NCBI GenBank assembly: GCA_023412435.1
Contig: JAEYNS010000126.1
Coordinates: 1 to 11,842 of the forward strand
Length of the DNA stretch: 11,842 nt
Direction of reading: 5' to 3'
Source: Actinomycetes bacterium
GTDB lineage: Bacteria; Actinomycetota; Actinomycetes; Propionibacteriales; Propionibacteriaceae
In this document: piece after piece, positions 6,629 through 11,842 of the stretch
Numbering within the stretch: the first letter of the stretch is position 1
Layout: every line of letters starts with the position of its first letter
The notes under the pieces: generated by a model
What the model was told of the DNA's origin: nothing
Seen by the model: only the letters and a program-made list of their open reading frames with translations
Databases searched by the model: none
Translations under genes and position numbers: made by a program

Positions 6629-7315
6629 GTGATCAGATTCGAAGGCGTCTCGAAGACCTACGAGGGCCAGACCCGCCCCGCGCTGCGCAGTGTCGACGTC
6701 GAGATAGGCAAGGGCGAGTTCGCCTTCCTGGTGGGCGCCTCGGGCTCGGGAAAGTCGACCTTCCTGCGGCTCATCCTGCGCGAGTACCTGCCCAGTTCGG
6801 GTCACATCTACGTGGCGGGCAAGGACCTCACGCGGATGCGCAACTGGAAGGTGCCGGCGCTGCGCCGCCAGATCGGAACCGTCTTCCAGGACTTCCGGCT
6901 GCTGCCCGGCAAGTCGGTCAGCGAGAACGTCGGGTTCGCGCTGCAGGTGATCGGCAAGCCGGCCTCGCTGATCCGGAAGGTGGTGCCCGAGACGCTCGAA
7001 CTGGTCGGCCTGGAAGGCAAGGGCGACCGGCTGCCTGAGGAACTCTCAGGCGGCGAGCAGCAGCGGGTGGCGATCGCCAGGGCCTTCGTGAACCGGCCGG
7101 CGATCCTGCTCGCGGACGAGCCCACCCGCAACCTCGACCCCGCCACCAGCGGCGGGATCATGAAGCTGCTCGACCGGATCAACAAGGCCGACACCACAGT
7201 GATCATGGCCACCCACGACGCCACCATCGTCGACCAGATGCGCAAGCGGGTCATCGAGCTGGTGGCAGGCGAAGTGGTGCGCGACCAGACCAAGGGCGTC
7301 TATGGCTACCAGTGA
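6629..7315 (+). CDS. ftsE: Cell division ATP-binding protein FtsE
   Basis: A 228-residue ABC ATPase that partners FtsX in the divisome and couples ATP hydrolysis to activation of cell-wall hydrolases across the membrane. Motifs in order: Walker [10 protein letters not shown] (36-44), Q-loop Gln87 in VFQDFRLLP, signature LSGGEQQR (139-146), Walker B ILLADEP (159-165) and H-loop ATHD (His196). The segment after Walker B reads DEPTRNLDP, whereas FtsE and related ABC proteins normally have DEPTGNLDP, so Arg167 is unusual. The C-terminus GVYGYQ is typical of actinobacterial FtsE. The GTG at 6629 must be the start: TGA lies in frame two codons upstream and the [13 protein letters not shown] alignment begins here. 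No ribosome binding site precedes it. ftsX begins 27 bases after the stop. Confidence 0.97.
   Translation: MIRFEGVSKTYEGQTRPALRSVDVEIGKGEFAFLVGASGSGKSTFLRLILREYLPSSGHIYVAGKDLTRMRNWKVPALRRQIGTVFQDFRLLPGKSVSENVGFALQVIGKPASLIRKVVPETLELVGLEGKGDRLPEELSGGEQQRVAIARAFVNRPAILLADEPTRNLDPATSGGIMKLLDRINKADTTVIMATHDATIVDQMRKRVIELVAGEVVRDQTKGVYGYQ
7034..7051 (+). repeat. ftsE signature-motif copy of the leader inverted repeat
   Basis: CCTGAGGAACTCTCAGGC is the exact reverse complement of 6574-6591 and itself folds as CCTGAG-N5-CTCAGG. It encodes PEELSG (residues 136-141) of the ABC signature region. Its CCT (Pro136) and TCA (Ser140) codons are each the only such codon in ftsE; all other Pro codons are CCC or CCG, and all other Ser codons are TCG, AGT or AGC. 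Confidence 0.75.
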
Positions 7316-7342
7316 CCCGCGCCCACGAGGAGGGGCTGCCTG

Positions 7343-8248
7343 ATGCGGCACACACTGCGAGAGATGTGGTCCGGCCTGCGCCGGAACATGTCGATGAACC
7401 TGGCCGTCATCGTCACGATGTGGGTGTCGCTCACCCTCTTCGGTGCGGGACTGCTGGTCACCCAACAGGTGGATCTGCTGAAGGGCAGCTGGTACGACCG
7501 CATCGAGATCAGCGTCTTCTTGTGCGTGGAGGACTCCCCGGGCCGCAACTGCGAGCCGAAGGTGGGGGCCACCGACGCCGAGCGCGCCGCGATCGAAGCG
7601 GCGCTGCGCGACAACCCCGAGGTGCGCGAGGTCTTCTACGAGAGCAAGGCCGAGGCGTGGGCAGAATTCCAGAAGGTATTCGCCGACGACCCCATTCTGG
7701 AATCCATGACTCTGGAAATGATGCAGGACTCCTTCCGCGTCAAGCTCGTGAATCCGGAGGAATACCAGGGGGTCGTCTCCATGGTGTCGGGGATGCCGGG
7801 GGTGCAGGCGGTGCGCGATCTCCGCGAGATCCTCGACCCGCTGTTCGCCTGGCTCAACATGGCCCGGTGGGCCACCGTCCTGGCGAGCGGGTTGCTGCTG
7901 CTCGCCGCGGCCCTGCAGATCGGCAACACGATCCGGATGGCAGCCTTCTCCCGGCGCCGCGAGATCGGCATCATGCGGCTGGTCGGGGCGTCCAACTGGT
8001 ACATCATGCTGCCGTTCCTGCTCGAGTCGCTGCTCGCCGCGCTCGCCGGTGCTGCCCTCGCCTGCCTGTCCCTGGCGGCGATCCAGGAGTTCGTCATCAT
8101 CCAGAAGGCTAAAGTTGAGATCAAGACAATCACCGCCTGGATCGGGTGGGACCACGTAGGTTTTGCCATGGCAAGCCTTGTGCTCCTGGGTGTTGTGCTA
8201 TCTATCATTCCGACGTTGATAGCAACTCGCAGGTTCCTTCGAGTATGA
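7343..8248 (+). CDS. ftsX: Cell division membrane protein FtsX
   Basis: A 301-residue, four-helix ABC transporter-like protein that receives the FtsE ATPase signal and controls periplasmic or extracellular murein hydrolases. Transmembrane segments are at about 20-40, 175-195, 221-245 and 271-294. Residues 44-172 between TM1 and TM2 form the large extracellular loop that binds hydrolase partners in characterised FtsX proteins. Family marks are MSMNLAVIVTMWVSLTLFG at TM1 and RRREIGIMRLVGASNWYIMLPF before TM3. The loop holds Cys61 and Cys70, a possible disulfide. The ATG at 7343 has GAGGAGG (7327-7333) 9 bases upstream. The last about 46 codons are markedly AT-rich, with many rare codons (ATA, CTA, TCT, ACT, TTT), unlike the rest of the gene. 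Confidence 0.96.
   Translation: MRHTLREMWSGLRRNMSMNLAVIVTMWVSLTLFGAGLLVTQQVDLLKGSWYDRIEISVFLCVEDSPGRNCEPKVGATDAERAAIEAALRDNPEVREVFYESKAEAWAEFQKVFADDPILESMTLEMMQDSFRVKLVNPEEYQGVVSMVSGMPGVQAVRDLREILDPLFAWLNMARWATVLASGLLLLAAALQIGNTIRMAAFSRRREIGIMRLVGASNWYIMLPFLLESLLAALAGAALACLSLAAIQEFVIIQKAKVEIKTITAWIGWDHVGFAMASLVLLGVVLSIIPTLIATRRFLRV
8163..8224 (+). repeat. Palindrome and inverted repeat in the AT-rich 3' end of ftsX
   Basis: TTGCCATGGCAA (8163-8174) is a perfect 12-bp palindrome. TGCTATC (8196-8202) and GATAGCA (8218-8224) form a 7-bp inverted repeat with a 15-base loop. Each could arise by chance, but both lie in the same AT-rich coding patch before the peptidase gene and may be an operator or hairpin. 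Confidence 0.4.
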
Positions 8249-8272
8249 GTCGGATCGAATTGGAGTGAGATA

Positions 8273-9553
8273 GTGCGCCAGGTGTCTTCCCCCACCGTCA
8301 CGCATTCGGACAGGCGAGGCAGCGCTGCCAGAGCCTGGCTCCGTCTCCTCGTCGTCGGATTCCTGCTGCTCGGCCTGGTCGCGGGAGCGGCCACCCCGGC
8401 GTCCGCCGACAGCCTCGAGGACCAGCGCGCGAAGGTGCGCAAGGCGCTCGCCCGAACCAAGTCGAACATCGCCAGCGCCAAGGATGACGTGAAGGCGGCG
8501 TCGACCTCCCTGGAGGAATCCGAACAGAAACTCGCCGCGGCGCGCCAGAAATTGGCTTATGTGCAGGGGAAGCTCGAAAAGGCGAGGAAAAAGGACGCCC
8601 AGATCGCGAAGGCCGTGAAGAAGGCCGAGGAGGCACTGGAGAAGTCCGAGGCCGCGGTGCACCAGGGTGAACTCGACCTCGCCGAGCAGAAGCGCCTGAT
8701 CGGGGACGTCGCCCGCACCGCCTACCAGCAGCAGTCCAACCTGGCCGGCCTCGGCGTGCTCCTGACGGCGGAGACCGTCGGGCAGGTCGCCGACCGGGCC
8801 CAGTGGACCGAGTTGATCTTCGCCAGTTCGGCGTCCGAGATGGACCGGCTGCAGCAGCTCCAGCTCGAACTGGAGGAGGCCAAGCTCGCCAGGGAGGCGG
8901 CCAGGGCCGAGGTCGCCGAGCAGCGCCGGCAGAGCAAGGCGCAGGTCGCGGCCGTCAAGGAGCTCGCCGCCGACGCCGCCGCCCACGAGGCTGAGGTGAA
9001 GCGCCTGGTCGCGGAGAACAAGCGGTTGCGCGACACCGCCATGCAGGAGCTCGAGGCGACGCGGGAGCAGTACGAGAAGCTCGAGAAGCAGGAAGCGGCG
9101 ATCACCAAGAAGATCCTCGCCGAGGCCGCCAAGTCGAAGCAGGTCAACTCGAAGGGCTTCATCCGCCCGGTCAACGCCAACCCAGGATCGCCGTTCGGCC
9201 TTCGCTACCACCCGATCCTGCACTACTACCGGATGCACTGGGGTCTGGACTTCGGTGCCAAGTGCGGTGCGCCGCTGTACGCGATGGCGGACGGGAAGGT
9301 CGCCCAGATCCTGCGGACCTCGCAGTCCAACGGCCTCGGCAACTGGACGGTCATCAACTACGGCAAGTACAAGGGCTCCAACATCGCCAGCGGCTACGCC
9401 CACCAGTCGAAGATCATCGTCCGCGTCGGCCAGACCGTGAAGCGGGGCCAGGTCGTCGGCTACGTCGGCACCACAGGGCTGTCGACCGGCTGCCACCTGC
9501 ACCTGCAGATCTACAAGAACGGTGTCCGGGTCAACCCCCGCCCCTACGTCTGA
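8273..9553 (+). CDS. Secreted coiled-coil M23 peptidase, probable FtsEX effector
   Basis: A 426-residue exported peptidoglycan endopeptidase. A long signal peptide (hydrophobic core about 23-40) ends at A43-S-A45, probably cut before Asp46. Residues 46-290 are highly charged heptad-like coiled coil, broken around 145-190 by a less charged segment (LAGLGVLLTAETVGQVADRAQWTELIF split over 157-183). This layout resembles EnvC and PcsB, the FtsX-bound hydrolase activator and hydrolase. The C-terminal M23 (LytM) domain (296-426) has all catalytic and zinc positions: H322-X3-D326, H377, and H408-L-H410. Unlike EnvC it should therefore cut peptidoglycan itself. Cys331 and Cys407 may form a disulfide. 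The GTG at 8273 has GGAG (8262-8265) 7 bases upstream and begins 24 bases after ftsX, so co-expression is likely. The link to FtsX is inference from position and architecture. Confidence 0.93.
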   Translation: MRQVSSPTVTHSDRRGSAARAWLRLLVVGFLLLGLVAGAATPASADSLEDQRAKVRKALARTKSNIASAKDDVKAASTSLEESEQKLAAARQKLAYVQGKLEKARKKDAQIAKAVKKAEEALEKSEAAVHQGELDLAEQKRLIGDVARTAYQQQSNLAGLGVLLTAETVGQVADRAQWTELIFASSASEMDRLQQLQLELEEAKLAREAARAEVAEQRRQSKAQVAAVKELAADAAAHEAEVKRLVAENKRLRDTAMQELEATREQYEKLEKQEAAITKKILAEAAKSKQVNSKGFIRPVNANPGSPFGLRYHPILHYYRMHWGLDFGAKCGAPLYAMADGKVAQILRTSQSNGLGNWTVINYGKYKGSNIASGYAHQSKIIVRVGQTVKRGQVVGYVGTTGLSTGCHLHLQIYKNGVRVNPRPYV

Positions 9554-9560
9554 CAGCGCT

Positions 9561-9615
9561 CGGCGGGGCCCTCCCCGTCGCCGGACCCGGGTCCTGAGCC
9601 GTGACACGGCTCGGG
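9561..9615 (+). terminator. Cluster of hairpins between the M23 gene and smpB
   Basis: Three structures lie in the 102-base gap. CGGCGGGG/CCCCGTCG (9561-9568, 9573-9580) contains one G-U pair. GGACCCGGGTCC (9583-9594) is a perfect palindrome. GAGCCGT-GAC-ACGGCTC (9596-9612) extends to a 10-bp stem at 9593-9615. No U-tract follows. They probably end or attenuate transcription from the ftsEX cluster. Confidence 0.55.
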
Positions 9616-9627
9616 ACTTGGCATCTC

Positions 9628-9636
9628 TGACAGACT
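9628..9636 (+). promoter_or_regulatory. Extended -10 element for smpB
   Basis: TGA followed by CAGACT (9631-9636) forms the same TGN-CAGACT element seen at 4021-4029. A start near 9643 would give a 13-base leader carrying the GAGGAGG ribosome binding site. It sits directly after the hairpin cluster, consistent with a new transcription unit. No -35 is visible. Confidence 0.4.
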
Positions 9637-9655
9637 GGTGACGAGGAGGAACCCG

Positions 9656-10129
9656 ATGCCGCGACCCACCGGGCGGATCATGGTCGCCCAGAACCGCAAG
9701 GCCCGTCACGACTACCACCTGCACGACAGCTTCGAGGCGGGACTCGTCCTGACCGGGACCGAAGTGAAGTCACTGCGCGCCGGCCGCGCCTCGCTGGCCG
9801 ACGCCTTCGCCACCGTGGACGACGGCGAGGTCTGGCTGCGCAACGCCCACATCCCCGAGTACGAGTTCGGGACCTGGAAGAACCACTCCACCCGGCGGAC
9901 CCGCAAGCTGCTGCTGCACCGCAAGGAGATCGCCAAGCTGGTCAAGGAGACCGCGAACTCCGGACGCACCATCGTCCCGCTGGCCATCTACTTCTCCGAC
10001 GGCTACGCCAAGGTGGAGATCGCGGTCGCGACCGGCAAGAAGGACTGGGACAAGCGGCAGACGCTCGCGGCGAGGGAGGCCGACCGCGAGGCCCAGCGGG
10101 CGCTCGCCAGCCGGAACAAGGGGCACTGA
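9656..10129 (+). CDS. smpB: SsrA-binding protein SmpB
   Basis: A 157-residue RNA-binding protein that brings tmRNA to stalled ribosomes for trans-translation. Family blocks are [10 protein letters not shown] (13-22), [18 protein letters not shown] (34-51), HIPEYEFG (65-72), [10 protein letters not shown] (83-92), and the basic C-terminal tail beginning [15 protein letters not shown], which enters the mRNA channel. The ATG at 9656 is chosen because GAGGAGG (9643-9649) is 6 bases upstream. The in-frame GTG at 9638 lies ahead of that ribosome binding site and is rejected. Length matches the family (about 160). No tmRNA gene follows in this window; the next gene instead starts in a TGATG overlap with the smpB stop. 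Confidence 0.97.
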   Translation: MPRPTGRIMVAQNRKARHDYHLHDSFEAGLVLTGTEVKSLRAGRASLADAFATVDDGEVWLRNAHIPEYEFGTWKNHSTRRTRKLLLHRKEIAKLVKETANSGRTIVPLAIYFSDGYAKVEIAVATGKKDWDKRQTLAAREADREAQRALASRNKGH

Positions 10130-11842
10130 TGGTCACCGGCCCGGCCCGAACGCTGCGGCTGCTGCTGGCGGGCCTCGTCCTGACGCTCGCCGTGGCCTTC
10201 GGCTCGACACCGACCGCTGCCGCCGCGACCGGGGACGTCTTCGACTCCTTCGACATCCAGGCCACCCTGAACACCGACGGCACCGTCGACGTGGTGGAGA
10301 CCGTCACGCTGCGCTTCGGTCCCGGCTCCGGCAGGCACGGCCTGGAGCGCACCCTGATCACAAGGGAGCCGGATCCCGACACCGGCCAGGACATGACCTT
10401 CCCGGTCACCCGGATCTCGGTCGAGAGCCTGACCCAGGGTGTGTCGGACATGGTCGACATCGCCCACCTCGACCAGGGCACGCCGCGGCACACCTACGTC
10501 AGGATCCGGGTGGGCGACCCGGACCGGGTGATCCGCCAGGACACCGCCAGCTACCGGCTGACGTACCGGATCGCAGGGCTGATGCGGTCCCCGGGCGGGG
10601 TCGACCAGCTCTATTGGGACCTCACCGGATCAGCGATGCCGCAGATCAGGAACCTCACCGTCGCGATCACCGTGCCGGGCGGCGCCCAGCAGATCTTCTG
10701 CTCGGTGGCCACCCCCGGCCAGGCGGGGGACTGCACCTCGCAGGAGATCGACACCCAGGGCCGTGCTGTCTTCACCCACGACTCCGTGCCGACGGGCCAG
10801 CTGATGACGGTGGGGATCGCGGTCACCCCCGGCCTGGTGTCGCCGAACACCCCGCTGTTCGAGGAGAACGCCGAGATCGCCGAGCAGCGGCTCGGACAGG
10901 GCATCCTGCTGGGCTCGACCGGCGCGGCAGGGCTGGTCGTGGTGGGCGGCTGTGCCTTCCTGCGCGGCAAGACCGGCGACAGGCGCTTCGAAGGGCTGCC
11001 GCCCGGCGTGCTGCCCGCGCCGGGGTACCAGGCGGTCGAGGTGGCCAACTCCAGGCACGTCGAGATCCCGGTCGCGTTCGCGCCACCGAACCTCTCGCTC
11101 GCCGAGGCGGGCCTGCTGCTCGACGGCTCAGGGCAGGTGAAGCACACCACCGCAACCCTGATCTCGCTCGCCACCCACGGCGCCATCAAGCTGCGCAGCG
11201 AGGAACCGCCCCAGGCAGCGCTGGTGAACGCCGACCGCGCACCCGACAAGCCGAGCCGGGCCCTGGTGCGTTCACTGTTCGGCAGCGGCGATGTCGCCGA
11301 CCTGTCCGAACCCGGGTCGCTCACCGCTGCGGACGCGGCGGTCCGCAGGGCCGCCCAGAAGTCGGCGGACCGCAGCGGCTGGTTCCTCACCTCGTCGCAG
11401 GCCTCCACCGGTTCCGGCCTCGCCCAGGTGGTGCTGGTGCCGGTCGCAGGGTTCGCGGCCTTCATCGTCTTCGGCCCGGTGGCGCTGAACCTGTGGCCGC
11501 TCGGGCTGGCGCTGGTCGTCACGGGGCTCGTGGTAGCTGTGAAGCTGTCGAAGGCACGCCGGTCGGGGACGGGCCGCGCGCTCACCGACCAGATCGAGGG
11601 CTTCCGCACCTATCTGGCGACCGCCGAGGCCGGCCAGTTGCAGTTCGAGGAGGGCGAGGACATCTTCTCCAAGTACCTGCCGTGGGCCGTGCTGTTCGAC
11701 CTCACCGACCGGTGGACGCGGGTCTGTGAGCAACTGGTCGCGATGGGGAGGCTGTCCGCCCAGCCGCCGGACTGGTACTACGGGTCCAGCTGGAACCTGC
11801 ACGCCATGGCGTGGCAGCTCAACACGATGAGCTCCCAGGTGG
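10129..11842 (+). CDS. DUF2207 domain-containing membrane protein (3' truncated by window)
   Basis: Open for 571 codons from the ATG at 10129 to the right edge with no stop. The start shares one base with the smpB stop (TGATG), and AGGGG (10119-10123) may serve as a weak ribosome binding site. A signal peptide (about 1-34) leads into an extracellular beta-rich domain (35-235) typical of DUF2207, including SFDIQATLNTDGTVDVVETVTLRFG and YRLTYRIAGLM. Cys191 and Cys202 there could form a disulfide. A transmembrane helix lies at about 258-278, then a cytoplasmic region, then a hydrophobic pair at about 431-472. The cytoplasmic block YLATAEAGQLQFEEGEDIF with KYLPWAVLFDL (495-524) is the family hallmark. 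The function is unknown. Position suggests co-expression with smpB, but a functional link is not established. Confidence 0.9.
   Translation, partial: MVTGPARTLRLLLAGLVLTLAVAFGSTPTAAAATGDVFDSFDIQATLNTDGTVDVVETVTLRFGPGSGRHGLERTLITREPDPDTGQDMTFPVTRISVESLTQGVSDMVDIAHLDQGTPRHTYVRIRVGDPDRVIRQDTASYRLTYRIAGLMRSPGGVDQLYWDLTGSAMPQIRNLTVAITVPGGAQQIFCSVATPGQAGDCTSQEIDTQGRAVFTHDSVPTGQLMTVGIAVTPGLVSPNTPLFEENAEIAEQRLGQGILLGSTGAAGLVVVGGCAFLRGKTGDRRFEGLPPGVLPAPGYQAVEVANSRHVEIPVAFAPPNLSLAEAGLLLDGSGQVKHTTATLISLATHGAIKLRSEEPPQAALVNADRAPDKPSRALVRSLFGSGDVADLSEPGSLTAADAAVRRAAQKSADRSGWFLTSSQASTGSGLAQVVLVPVAGFAAFIVFGPVALNLWPLGLALVVTGLVVAVKLSKARRSGTGRALTDQIEGFRTYLATAEAGQLQFEEGEDIFSKYLPWAVLFDLTDRWTRVCEQLVAMGRLSAQPPDWYYGSSWNLHAMAWQLNTMSSQV

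Noticed and set aside
8198..9724. Minus-strand reading frame of 508 codons opposite the M23 peptidase
   Set aside because: Its leucine- and glycine-rich content is the antisense of GAG/AAG-rich coiled-coil codons; no domain or start signal supports it.
9554..10129. Search for tmRNA (ssrA) or a CRISPR-like repeat near smpB
   Set aside because: No alanine-tRNA-like ends, tag reading frame or regularly spaced repeats were found in the window.
10614..11729. Plus-strand 371-codon frame and a minus-strand 332-codon frame in the DUF2207 region
   Set aside because: Both are out of frame with the clearly recognisable DUF2207 reading frame, which runs uninterrupted from 10129 to the edge, and both read as low-complexity Arg/Pro/Ser-rich sequence.

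Overview
The window is high-GC DNA, roughly 70% G+C by eye. GTG starts are frequent (four of nine genes) and every recognisable gene is on the + strand. Protein families, gene order and TANNNT-like -10 boxes all point to an actinobacterium. The order prfB-ftsE-ftsX-(M23 peptidase)-smpB fits Actinomycetia; Propionibacteriales is a guess I cannot test here.

Layout. (1) 2-2302: the 3' five-sixths of aceE, the homodimeric pyruvate dehydrogenase E1, cut by the window's left edge. (2) 2375-3774: a two-gene unit with its own promoter, made of a DUF3052 protein and, through an ATGA overlap, a secreted lipoprotein with a dual-specificity/tyrosine phosphatase domain. A strong GC hairpin follows. (3) 3911-3984: tRNA-Val(UAC) without an encoded CCA, with a likely promoter just upstream. 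(4) 4036-5305: two small redox-type genes, a pyridoxamine-phosphate-oxidase-like flavin protein and an NAD(P)-binding Rossmann protein. (5) 5373-9553: prfB (RF2, no programmed frameshift), ftsE, ftsX and a coiled-coil M23 peptidase. (6) 9656-11842: smpB, then a DUF2207 membrane protein that starts in a TGATG overlap and runs off the right edge.

How the genes work together. FtsE (ATPase) and FtsX (membrane part) form a type VII ABC mechanotransmitter that switches on cell-wall hydrolases. The next gene encodes a secreted protein with long coiled coils and an intact M23 active site, the expected architecture of the FtsEX effector. prfB and smpB both serve the end of translation (termination and ribosome rescue) and flank the division cluster.

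I see no mobile element, CRISPR array, defence cassette or clearly undescribed multi-gene system. The most unusual signals are at nucleotide level. One is an exact 18-bp inverted match between the ftsE leader and the codons of FtsE's own ABC signature motif, where two codons are unique within ftsE. Another is an abrupt AT-rich, rare-codon patch at the 3' end of ftsX. A third is the TRNNCT-like -10 element recurring before most transcription units. FtsE also has an unusual residue after Walker B (DEPTRNLD).
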